A stretch of 64,000 nucleotides of DNA from Pseudomonas poae (GTDB lineage: Bacteria > Pseudomonadota > Gammaproteobacteria > Pseudomonadales > Pseudomonadaceae), in assembly GCF_001439785.1 (NCBI RefSeq), contig NZ_JYLI01000023.1, positions 1 through 64,000 on the forward strand, given 5' to 3'. Under the pieces are notes generated by a model. The model searched no databases. It worked only from the letters and a program-made list of their open reading frames with translations, and had not been told where the DNA came from. A program made the position numbers and the translations under genes. Positions 41,228-48,977 of this stretch are shown here, piece after piece (the first letter of the stretch is position 1; the number at the start of each line of letters is the position of its first letter).

Positions 41228-44200
41228 TCAGTGAGATCTCCGATTTGAACTCGCTTGACCCCGTTCACGTCCCAGAAGCGCAATGATCGGTTTGTCATGA
41301 CAGAGCGCCCCTGCCCTGGCACCACACCGTTCATCTCGAAGGTCCCGTCAAAGAACAACTTCCACCCCGTCTGGCCTGCGACATAATTGTTCGACTGGAT
41401 GTAGTTGCCGATCTTGGCGTTTGTGATCGAGGCGTCCTGAATGAAGGCAGCCTTGATGAATGTTTGCCCGCCGGTGACAGCGAACGGCACGGTGCCGGCC
41501 TGCCCGATGGCGAACCTGTCGGCATCAATGATGAACTGCGATTGCAGGCCGCCCGGTCCATTCTCCAATCCAAGACCGATCCCAGCGTACTTGTAGAGGC
41601 CGGTGGCGGATTCGTACTGCATCCGCACAGACCAGTTCGCCGTGACCTTGCCATTCACCGTCTGGATCGCGGTGCTGTTGGTTTGGATGGCCAGCGAGTT
41701 CCCGCCCACCGTCGTTTGAACCGTGTCAATGCGCTGGCCGAGCGCCTGATCAGCATTCGTCCTTGCAGTGATTTCTCCCTGAACTGCTGAGGCATTGCTG
41801 GCAGTCTGCGCCGTGACGGTGTCGATCCGACTGGAAAGAGCCCCGTCAGCATTTACCCGCGCGGTCTGCTCTGCCACTACCGCTGCAGTGTTGCTGGCAA
41901 CTTTGACCTCGACAAGGTCTGTACGCTGCCCCTGCACCAGGTCGCCCTCAATCAGGGCGGACTGGGTCGACCAAACACCGACGTAGCTCGCCTCCGATCC
42001 CATCAAAGCACTGTCGTCACCCTGAAGCGGCGGATTGACCTGCAGGTATATGCCGTCGACCCGCTGAGCTGTGGTGGTGACCTTGCCGTCGAGCGTGGTC
42101 ACCGAGGCATTGAGCGTGCTGAGCACGTTGGCCGTAGCCGTAACGCCGGTGACAGGATCGTTCACCGTTGCCTTCACCGCGTTCAACTGCTGGGCCTGGG
42201 CAGAGATGTCCTGGCCGTGCTGGTTGATGGTGGCCGAGTTCTGTTGAACCTGAGTCACCAGCGCGTTGACCGTCTGCACCACTGTGCCGATGTCGGTCCA
42301 GTAGGTCGCGTTCGGAGGCGGGTTGTTCGCCGGTACCTGGCCGTTGGCCTGGTACAGGTGCTGCCCAACCCGCACTATCTCGCCCTGGGCATAGGCCTTG
42401 GTCGGCACGTACTCCAGCGCGTCGACAACCTCGCCGATCAGTTGCTCCAGCTCTTCCTTCGCGGCGTCGATACGGCCGTTTACCGAGCCAGGACCATTTC
42501 CGTCGATGAGATCAATGCGATCCTTCAGCAGTTGGCCCAGCGCGGTCTCGTCGATTTGCCCCTTGATCTGCTCGAGGATCGGGCCTGCATTGGAACTGGA
42601 CTGACCCATCACCCCATTGACCACCGGATAGAACGGGCCGACGTTGCCGGTGCGGTCCACTAGACGCGCCCAGAAAAACAGGGTTGTGCCGGCCAGCAGC
42701 GACTGCATGCGGTAGTCGGCCTGCGGATAGGCCAGGTCGGCCAGCTTCGTCGCCGCACTCAGGTCGTTGACCGGGCCATACCACACCTCGGTGCGCTGCG
42801 TGTCTTCGGCGCCTGGCGGGAAGGCCCACTTGATGCTGATCCCAAACAGCTCGCCTGTGGTGGTCAGTGACGATACCGCCGGCGGCAGACCGGTTTTCCC
42901 TTCCAGGTTGGTCAGGTTCGAGCTTTTCCAGATAGACGAGATCTCGAAGGCGCTCACTGAGCGCACCCGTGCCAGGTAGGCGCCCGAATAGATCCCAGTG
43001 ACGTCGACGCTGGTCGATCCAGTGCGCTGCACCTTGATCCAGTTGCCGCTGTCCTTGCGCCACTCCACGTCATAGGCGACGGCACCGTTCACGGCAGGCC
43101 ATGAGATATTCATGGTGCTGATGGCCAGGCCCTGGTCGATCGACACGTTCGATGTGATCGTGACGCTGGCGGGTGCCGGAACCACGGTAATCGGGATAAC
43201 GCTGATCGGCCGTTCTTCCAGGCGCGCGCCGGTGTCAATGTGCGCAAACTTGCTCGGGTCGTACTGAACGGCCGATATCTCAAACACGCCTGGCTCTGGC
43301 CGGGCCACACTCACCACGCGGTAAAGTGGAATGGCAAGGTCATCAGCATCCAGAGCCCACACCAGTTCACGCTCAGGCGGCACGGAATAGGCGACGGTCA
43401 CGGTGACCTGCCGGCCGCTGACAAGCTGAACCGTGCGCCCCTCACACTTGCCGTCAGGCAGGTTGAGGATCAACCGGTCGCCGGGCTTGGCCTGGGTGTC
43501 GCGATCCAAAGTGATGACTTTGCCATTCACCGCCGAGATGCGCCCACCCACCGGACGACCGGCCAGCAGCTCGTCAGCGATCGGGATCACGTAGCCAGGC
43601 AGCGGAATGCGCCCGTCCAAGCCTACCTTGAAGGTGACGGCCCGATCCTTGGAGTTGGTGAGCAACGCCCACTTGCCGCGGCGCTGGGCCTCGGATTCGC
43701 GGGTACAGCCGATGGCACTGATCTCCAGCGGGTTGTCGCCGTAGCGCCGCTGCAGCTTCTGGTCGGTCACCGCAGTGACGTCAGTATCGTAGTTGTTCAG
43801 CGGGTTGTCGTAGCTGATCAGCGCCCGGGTGTACCGGGTGCGCTCCGACGCGCTCGAGTAGGTGAACTTGCCGTCGATGACGTTCGCCCGGGTGTAGGCA
43901 AAGTCAAAGTCGGCCGCGCGCGGCATATCCGCCAGCGTGAATACCTGGCCCTGAGCCCAGTAGGTCATGCCACGGTAGATGGTCGAGATATCCTGAAGCA
44001 GCGACCAGGCGTCAGCCTTGCTCTGCAGGTTCAGATTGCAGATGAAGCGCGGCTCCTGGCCCCCCTTCCCGTCCGGCACTAACTGATCGCAGTACTGGGA
44101 GATGCGGTAGAGCTCCCACTTGTCCACCATCCACGGCTTGATGCGACGGCCCAGGCCGAAGCGGTCGGCCGTGGTGATGTCGTAGGTCATCCAGACCGCA

Positions 44201-45045
44201 TTATCGGTCCAAGCCAGCTTAAATGTGCCGTCCCAAATGCCCGAGTAGGTGCGAGACGCGGTGTCATAATTGCTCGGCACCTGCATCTTCTTCAGCTTGG
44301 TCTCGACGGTGACCGCTGGAATACTGCGGAACTGTTCAGCAGAAAACTCGATGTAAAGCAGCGCTGTGTTCGGGTAACGAATCTTGGCGTCAATCACCTC
44401 AGTGAAGCCGGCGATCTGCATGGTGTCGGAGATTTTGTTGTTGTTCTGATTGATGGTCAGCCGGGTGATTTTCATCAGCCAGCCAGTGGTGGCCTTTGGC
44501 AGATCGATACGGCGCGTGCGCTCGTAAAGGCTGGTGGTCTTGCCATCTACAGCCTCGCTCAGCACCTGCTGATAGGCGCCGCCATCGGTAGCTAGCTCAA
44601 CCTTGTATTCGATCCGGTAGCCATTGACGTTGCCGCCAGAGTCCACGGACTGAAGCGACGGCCACGCGAAGCGAACGCGCACGGCGGAAAGCTGGGTATT
44701 GCTGATGGCCCGCACCCATGGCGTCCCGCTGCGCAGCTCGGTGCTGATGGTGGTCTCGTTCTCGACTGAAGGGATGCCCTGGATATAGCTTTGGTCAACT
44801 GCACCGGTGCGCCACTCCCACTTCACGTTCGGAAAGTTCATGTTGCCCTGCGGGTCTTGCAGCGGCGTGTTGTCGAGGTAGATATCCTTGGCGGTTGGCG
44901 TCCCTTCGAACTCGCCCTCACCAATGGCAATGAGCATCTTGGCAATGGCGACAGAACGAAGACTGTCTGGCGCTTCGGTCGGCGTTTTTGGTTTATCTTC
45001 GCCGCCCTTGGCGCCGTGGATGTCAATCTTGCGTGCTGCGCCCAT
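41224..45045 (-). CDS. Tail tip/host specificity protein J
   Basis: The 1273-residue protein matches lambda J in layout: an N-terminal hub domain (AIAKMLIAIGEGEFEGTP, KDIYLDNTPLQ, then VKWEWRTG), fibronectin-like domains around residues 640-800, a long helical repeat region (about 870-1150 with SRIDTVTAQ and QRIDTVQTT) and a DUF1983-like C-terminal domain (VNGKVTANWSVRMQ). It forms the tail tip and contacts the receptor. A terminator-like hairpin lies just before its start. Confidence 0.93.
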   Translation of the reverse strand: MGAARKIDIHGAKGGEDKPKTPTEAPDSLRSVAIAKMLIAIGEGEFEGTPTAKDIYLDNTPLQDPQGNMNFPNVKWEWRTGAVDQSYIQGIPSVENETTISTELRSGTPWVRAISNTQLSAVRVRFAWPSLQSVDSGGNVNGYRIEYKVELATDGGAYQQVLSEAVDGKTTSLYERTRRIDLPKATTGWLMKITRLTINQNNNKISDTMQIAGFTEVIDAKIRYPNTALLYIEFSAEQFRSIPAVTVETKLKKMQVPSNYDTASRTYSGIWDGTFKLAWTDNAVWMTYDITTADRFGLGRRIKPWMVDKWELYRISQYCDQLVPDGKGGQEPRFICNLNLQSKADAWSLLQDISTIYRGMTYWAQGQVFTLADMPRAADFDFAYTRANVIDGKFTYSSASERTRYTRALISYDNPLNNYDTDVTAVTDQKLQRRYGDNPLEISAIGCTRESEAQRRGKWALLTNSKDRAVTFKVGLDGRIPLPGYVIPIADELLAGRPVGGRISAVNGKVITLDRDTQAKPGDRLILNLPDGKCEGRTVQLVSGRQVTVTVAYSVPPERELVWALDADDLAIPLYRVVSVARPEPGVFEISAVQYDPSKFAHIDTGARLEERPISVIPITVVPAPASVTITSNVSIDQGLAISTMNISWPAVNGAVAYDVEWRKDSGNWIKVQRTGSTSVDVTGIYSGAYLARVRSVSAFEISSIWKSSNLTNLEGKTGLPPAVSSLTTTGELFGISIKWAFPPGAEDTQRTEVWYGPVNDLSAATKLADLAYPQADYRMQSLLAGTTLFFWARLVDRTGNVGPFYPVVNGVMGQSSSNAGPILEQIKGQIDETALGQLLKDRIDLIDGNGPGSVNGRIDAAKEELEQLIGEVVDALEYVPTKAYAQGEIVRVGQHLYQANGQVPANNPPPNATYWTDIGTVVQTVNALVTQVQQNSATINQHGQDISAQAQQLNAVKATVNDPVTGVTATANVLSTLNASVTTLDGKVTTTAQRVDGIYLQVNPPLQGDDSALMGSEASYVGVWSTQSALIEGDLVQGQRTDLVEVKVASNTAAVVAEQTARVNADGALSSRIDTVTAQTASNASAVQGEITARTNADQALGQRIDTVQTTVGGNSLAIQTNSTAIQTVNGKVTANWSVRMQYESATGLYKYAGIGLGLENGPGGLQSQFIIDADRFAIGQAGTVPFAVTGGQTFIKAAFIQDASITNAKIGNYIQSNNYVAGQTGWKLFFDGTFEMNGVVPGQGRSVMTNRSLRFWDVNGVKRVQIGDLTE

Positions 45046-45062
45046 GCTTTTCTCCAGGCAAT

Positions 45063-45083
45063 AAAAAACCGCCTCATGGGCGG
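45063..45083 (-). terminator. Terminator-like hairpin before J
   Basis: On the minus strand CCGCC-CATGA-GGCGG is followed by six T bases, then TGCCTGGAG and the J start. Confidence 0.7.
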
Positions 45084-45104
45084 CAGCGGTGTTTCAGGTG
45101 TTCG

Positions 45105-45701
45105 CTACATCTGATCTTCGGCATAGATCGCGGCGCTGATGATCGCGCCGCCCACCCGGCGTTTGCCGTAGCAGAGCGGGACCGGATTACCCGACGCCGT
45201 GGTGTTCTTGGCGCTGCCGAAGGCGTAGCCGGGCGTGTTCTCTGGCGCGGCGCTGGTTTTTAGGCCGCCAGCCTGAGGGCTGAGCATCTGGATCACGCCG
45301 CCGGCGACAAGGCCGATGCCTGCCCCAATTAACGGGGTACCGAACGGTGTTGCCGAGAAAATAACCCCCACGACAATCAAGATCGCGCCGACGATGGTCT
45401 GAAGGATACCGCCGCGCTTGCTGCCTACGACCACGGGCGCAATGCGGATGTCTCCGACACCGTTGTAGCTCAGCTCCTTCTCCCCGATATTGCGCTTATC
45501 GCGAAACACCGCGAACTCAAGGCCGCGCGACTTGGCGTTCGAAAGAAACCGCTCGAATCCAGGGATCTGCACGCATAGTGCTTTGATCGCCTCCGCCGCC
45601 GATTTCACCGCGAGCCTGAAGGACTTTCCGAACTGTCGGAGTTGCCCATGCAGGCGAATTGTCGTCATGGGTTGGTAGTTGATCGCTGATGCCTGCATCA
45701 C
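45105..45701 (-). CDS. Tail assembly protein I
   Basis: The 198-residue protein begins with the lambda I-type TTIRLHGQLRQFGKSFRLAV and has a glycine-rich hydrophobic middle (ILQTIVGAILIVVGVIFSAT), split by its key residues, and ends with ISAAIYAEDQM. It works with K and J at the tail tip during assembly and may remain at the tip. A CGGAG site precedes the start. Confidence 0.88.
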   Translation of the reverse strand: MMQASAINYQPMTTIRLHGQLRQFGKSFRLAVKSAAEAIKALCVQIPGFERFLSNAKSRGLEFAVFRDKRNIGEKELSYNGVGDIRIAPVVVGSKRGGILQTIVGAILIVVGVIFSATPFGTPLIGAGIGLVAGGVIQMLSPQAGGLKTSAAPENTPGYAFGSAKNTTASGNPVPLCYGKRRVGGAIISAAIYAEDQM

Positions 45702-45715
45702 TTTCTCCGGGCAAC

Positions 45716-45735
45716 AAAAAACCGCCCGGAGGCGG
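45716..45735 (-). terminator. Terminator-like hairpin before tail gene I
   Basis: On the minus strand CCGCC-TCCG-GGCGG is followed by six T bases, then TTGCCCGGAG and the I start. Confidence 0.7.
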
Positions 45736-45753
45736 CTTCAAGGTTTTATTGAT

Positions 45754-46176
45754 TCAGTTGTAATCGACATAAGGCCCTATGTAGAACCCAGCCATGTCGC
45801 CGCTGATACGGTACAGGCTTTCCTTGCCTGGCTGCACCGTCGCTGCGATGGTTCGAATTGCAGCGCCTGCGCACAAGCCAGAGCCTGCCAGGCCTGCGCC
45901 GAGATTGGGCGCCCCAGGCGGAAGGTAGAACGTCACCCGCTGACCAGTCCCGATTTTTGCTGCCCTGCGGCCGTCGACATAAACAACGATGTCGCAGCCA
46001 GAACCGACCGCGCCGGAGTCGCGCACCACGGTGATTTTCCCGCTCTCGCCAGCTGGTTTAGTCTGGAAGGCATACACCTCGTCCGACGGGACCGGATTCG
46101 CATCTCGCACCGAGATTGCCGATGAGGCACACCCCGCCAGCATCGCCACCGCTACCGCCGCTATCAAAATCCGCAT
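45754..46176 (-). CDS. Prophage lipoprotein (140 aa), candidate superinfection-exclusion moron
   Basis: The signal ends in AMLAGC, a good lipobox. The mature part has GSGCDIVVYVDGRRAAKIGTG and a small, glycine-rich segment with a further cysteine, ending in FYIGPYVDYN. It lies between tail genes K and I, is not a tail component in lambda, and has its own hairpin terminator. Surface lipoproteins encoded in tail operons often block further phage entry, but that is an inference here. Confidence 0.7.
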   Translation of the reverse strand: MRILIAAVAVAMLAGCASSAISVRDANPVPSDEVYAFQTKPAGESGKITVVRDSGAVGSGCDIVVYVDGRRAAKIGTGQRVTFYLPPGAPNLGAGLAGSGLCAGAAIRTIAATVQPGKESLYRISGDMAGFYIGPYVDYN

Positions 46177-46308
46177 GATCGATCCTCGTCCTGAAAGTAG
46201 CGACTGTACCCCGGACCTGTCCGGGCATCCAGCGTGGATGGAATGCCAGTAACGCCCAGGCCGCTATCAGTAGTAGCGTCTGGCCTCCAACCCAGAAGGA
46301 ACTGTGCA

Positions 46309-46512
46309 ATGGCCAAGCAACCACCAAAGGGCGGATCAGCCTGGAGTGCAGCGGATGTTGCACTGTTACGCAAGCTGGCCGCAGGTAACACCCCAACCCG
46401 CGTAATCGGCATCAAGCTTGGCCGTTCTGAGGCGTCAATCTACAGCAAGGCCGCCGAGCTGGGCATCAGCCTCAAGCCGACGAATCAGTCACCTTACAAT
46501 CGCAAGCTTTGA
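46309..46512 (+). CDS. Small helix-turn-helix-like protein (67 aa), plus strand in the tail operon
   Basis: The ATG at 46309 has an AAGGAA site. The sequence SAWSAADVALLRKLAAGNTP then VIGIKLGRSEASIYSKAAEL reads as a small HTH or SANT-type DNA-binding fold. It is antisense to the late operon, so it needs its own promoter and may act in the lysogen. Its last 41 bases overlap the end of a small minus-strand frame. Confidence 0.6.
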   Translation: MAKQPPKGGSAWSAADVALLRKLAAGNTPTRVIGIKLGRSEASIYSKAAELGISLKPTNQSPYNRKL

Positions 46513-46636
46513 GGATTTCCGTGGCGCGCTCGTAGGAAGCTCTCAGCTCATCACTCCAGATGTGCCCGTGATCAGCCAACGCTACCGCGAGCGCATCCAT
46601 CGTGCGCGCGATGTCGCTACGTTCGATTTGAGTCAT
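46472..46636 (-). CDS. Very small minus-strand protein (54 aa) in the K-I island
   Basis: The frame from 46636 reads MTQIERSDIARTMDALAVAL then DHGHIWSDELRASYERATEI, with a natural helical pattern and codon use. It ends inside the convergent 67-aa gene (41-base overlap). The ribosome site is weak, which limits confidence. No family is recognised. Confidence 0.5.
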   Translation of the reverse strand: MTQIERSDIARTMDALAVALADHGHIWSDELRASYERATEILKACDCKVTDSSA

Positions 46637-46668
46637 TTCAAATACTCGAATGAGTGAAGAAAGGATTT

Positions 46669-46701
46669 CCCAGTCCTACGCCTGCAAGCCCAAGGACTGG
46701 G
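46669..46701. other. Stem-loop between the small island genes
   Basis: CCCAGTCC at 46669-46676 is the perfect complement of GGACTGGG at 46694-46701 with a 17-base loop. It precedes the gene at 46741 by 40 bases. Confidence 0.45.
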
Positions 46702-46740
46702 GTAGCGCCAATATCGGCGCGTTTATGAACTGGAGGTCAA

Positions 46741-46971
46741 ATGCAAACTGTAGATCAACGCCTAGTAGCGCTTGAGCAATCGGCAAATACCATGGCGGCT
46801 GCAACACTGAATGCCTTGGGATCAATTATCAAGGTTGTATCCAAGCTGGACTCTGTCGACAGACAGGCTCTTTGGGATGATTTAGAGGGCGCAAAATCCG
46901 TTCAAGTCGAGAACGGCCATCAAGCCAACTACCTACAGATTATGTCTATCCTGCAATCCAACATCTCCTGA
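46741..46971 (+). CDS. Small helical protein (76 aa), plus strand in the tail operon
   Basis: A GGAGG site precedes the ATG. The protein is helical (VDQRLVALEQSANTMAAATL, SIIKVVSKLDSVDRQALWDD) and its GC is near 50%, lower than the flanking tail genes. No family is recognised. It is convergent with, and overlaps, a 48-aa minus-strand frame. Confidence 0.6.
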   Translation: MQTVDQRLVALEQSANTMAAATLNALGSIIKVVSKLDSVDRQALWDDLEGAKSVQVENGHQANYLQIMSILQSNIS

Positions 46972-47079
46972 CTTATTGCCGGGTGTCGAGTGCTCACACA
47001 CCGGTGCCCGTGCTTCGCCCAGCCCAATGCCGGCAATAGCAATACATCCATCCTTAGTCTTTACAAGAACGAGTTTCAT
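46933..47079 (-). CDS. Very small minus-strand protein (48 aa) after tail gene K
   Basis: Starting 25 bases after the K stop, the frame reads MKLVLVKTKDGCIAIAGIGL then GEARAPVCEHSTPGNKSG. It looks like a short beta-rich protein. The ribosome site is weak and the 3' part overlaps the plus-strand gene, so this is a tentative gene. Confidence 0.4.
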   Translation of the reverse strand: MKLVLVKTKDGCIAIAGIGLGEARAPVCEHSTPGNKSGDVGLQDRHNL

Positions 47080-47104
47080 ATAGCGCCCCAGCGGCCCTGC
47101 CGCG

Positions 47105-47869
47105 TCATGTTGGTTGTCTTGCGTCTTTGTGCCTGAGGATCAGGCGTGTCCGGTCATGCCAGGGGCCGCCGTAGACGATGATCTCCGACGGCCTGCCGTA
47201 AAGGTGGTGCAGCAAAAAAGGCCCGGGGCCGAACACGCCCGAATCTTCGCCAGGCAGCGACGGATCTGTGCCGAGGTAAATCCCAGCGTGGTTCGGGTGA
47301 ACTGTCCGGCCCACATGCATAACGATCAGATCGCCGCGCTGCGGCCGGTCGACTCGCACAAAGCCGGCCGCGTCGTAATGTTGCTCGTACAGGCTCGCGC
47401 TCTCCGCACTCTCCCACCAGCCGTCGGTGCGCTGGAAGGCTTCGAACTCAAGCCCCCATTCACGCTGGTACCAGTCAGCGCAGACCTGCCAGCAATCCCA
47501 TGCGCCGTGCACGAAGGGCCGCTTGAGCAGCGGCGTGCAGCCCGTGGGCGTGATCGTGCGCAAATCTCCCTCGGGCCAGGACAGAATGTGCCAGGGCAGC
47601 GCCGTGGCTTCGCACATGGCCAAATCATGCGGTGACGGCCTGCTGGTTGCGTCCGGGTGGGAGTGAACGATGCCCATCACTTCGCCCAAGTCTTCCGCCG
47701 CTGCGTAGTCCTCGGGATCGAGACGAAACTCCTCGCTCGGCTCCGTGGCGATATTCCGGCACGGGAAGTACTTCTGCTTGCGACCAATGGCCAGCAGCAG
47801 GCCGCAGCACTCTCGCGGATACTCGGCTGCCGCATGCGCCTGGATGGCGTCAATGACGTGCTTGCGCAT
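47105..47869 (-). CDS. Tail assembly protein K (JAB protease plus NlpC/P60 domain)
   Basis: The 254-residue protein has an N-terminal JAB/Mov34 metalloprotease domain (EYPRECCGLLLAIG, and GIVHSHPDATSRPSPHD with the metal residues) and a C-terminal NlpC/P60 peptidase domain (GAWDCWQVCADWYQ with the cysteine, HPNHAGIYLG with the histidine). This is the lambda K layout. It starts two bases after L ends. Confidence 0.92.
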   Translation of the reverse strand: MRKHVIDAIQAHAAAEYPRECCGLLLAIGRKQKYFPCRNIATEPSEEFRLDPEDYAAAEDLGEVMGIVHSHPDATSRPSPHDLAMCEATALPWHILSWPEGDLRTITPTGCTPLLKRPFVHGAWDCWQVCADWYQREWGLEFEAFQRTDGWWESAESASLYEQHYDAAGFVRVDRPQRGDLIVMHVGRTVHPNHAGIYLGTDPSLPGEDSGVFGPGPFLLHHLYGRPSEIIVYGGPWHDRTRLILRHKDARQPT

Positions 47870-47871
47870 GG

Positions 47872-48624
47872 TCAGCTCCGTGCTATCAGGGAAACGGCGG
47901 GGAATCCACCGAAGGAAAGTTCGTTGTTCTCGCCGAAGCGCAGCTTGCAGGACGACAGGCAGCCCTTGCACTGGTCCAGGGCTGGGTCATCGGTGGGGTT
48001 GTCCTCGTCATCGAGCATCGCCGCTCCGGTGTACCCGCAGTCCGGCCCCCGGTAACCATTGGTCATGGCCCAATGGCAGAAGGTGGTCATCTGCCGGCCG
48101 GGAAGACCGTGGTTATCGATCTCGCCCGGTGAAGACAACTCCCAGACCACAGCCTCGCCGTCCTCGCTGGTTTTTTGGTCGATGTACCAAATTTCCAGCG
48201 CTTCCTGTGTCGGGTCAGCAGTTGGGTTGCCATCGGGGAAGTTGGCCGCATCCAGGTACTGGGCCAGGGTCTCGCGAACCGTCAGCTTGAACTTCAGCAT
48301 GTCCTCGAAGGCCAAGCACAGCGCCGTGACGCGACCGTTGACGTTGCCGGCGGCAAAGGTTGGTCGAGAGGCGGTGCCGTCGCTGCTCGAGGAAATACCC
48401 TCGATCTGCACCGGCCAGGCTGCGTATTCCTGGCCCTGCCAGATAATCGACTTGGCCGGCAGGTCTTCTTCCGAATGCTCATAGGCCAGCAGCTCCTCTG
48501 GCGTATGCGGTATGGCGTGCCCGTGAAACCGCAGGTAATCGGCACCGTACTCAGTCCCGTCAATTTCGAATAGGCGAATCTCGCCACCCGGCTCCAGTTT
48601 CTGGATGTCCGTGATCAATGCCAT
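47872..48624 (-). CDS. Minor tail protein L (iron-sulfur type)
   Basis: The 250-residue protein begins MALITDIQKLEPGGEIRLFE and ends with the four-cysteine region seen in lambda L (FCHWAM, GPDCGYTG, QCKGCLSSCKL), which is known to bind an iron-sulfur cluster in lambda. It belongs to the tail tip. Confidence 0.9.
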   Translation of the reverse strand: MALITDIQKLEPGGEIRLFEIDGTEYGADYLRFHGHAIPHTPEELLAYEHSEEDLPAKSIIWQGQEYAAWPVQIEGISSSSDGTASRPTFAAGNVNGRVTALCLAFEDMLKFKLTVRETLAQYLDAANFPDGNPTADPTQEALEIWYIDQKTSEDGEAVVWELSSPGEIDNHGLPGRQMTTFCHWAMTNGYRGPDCGYTGAAMLDDEDNPTDDPALDQCKGCLSSCKLRFGENNELSFGGFPAVSLIARS

Positions 48625-48635
48625 GGGCGGTTATC

Positions 48636-48977
48636 TCAGGGGTGGAAGGTTTGCTGGAAGGTGGCAGTGATGGCGTAGACCTGGCCGCCGCGGTGAATCG
48701 GCTGGTAGCCGTTGCACTTGTAGAGGCCAAGCTCCCCCAGAGGCGGCTCCCAGAGGAAGCCCTTCGCCCCTTTGTGCCGGTCGATAAAATCCATGATGTC
48801 TTTGATACGAGGCTTCAGGCCGGTAAAGGTCACCGGCCAGGATTGCGACCGGTTGTTGATGCCATCTTCGACCGACTGCTCGTAGCCATCGCCAAACTGC
48901 TTGGAGCGGACACGCTGGGCAATATCGCCCTCCGCGCCCTTCTCTGTCGCCCAGGTGAATCGTTCGATAGCCATCAT
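48636..48977 (-). CDS. Minor tail protein M
   Basis: The 113-residue protein (RFTWATEKGAEG, VRSKQFGDGYEQ, then FIDRHKGAKGFLWEPP) matches the lambda M family. Its start overlaps the tape measure stop by four bases; the second ATG at 48974 is an alternative start. Confidence 0.9.
   Translation of the reverse strand: MMAIERFTWATEKGAEGDIAQRVRSKQFGDGYEQSVEDGINNRSQSWPVTFTGLKPRIKDIMDFIDRHKGAKGFLWEPPLGELGLYKCNGYQPIHRGGQVYAITATFQQTFHP

Noticed and set aside
46650..46775. 41-codon plus-strand frame starting MSEERISQSYACKPKDWG
   Set aside because: It looks somewhat protein-like but has no ribosome site and overlaps the better-supported gene at 46741.
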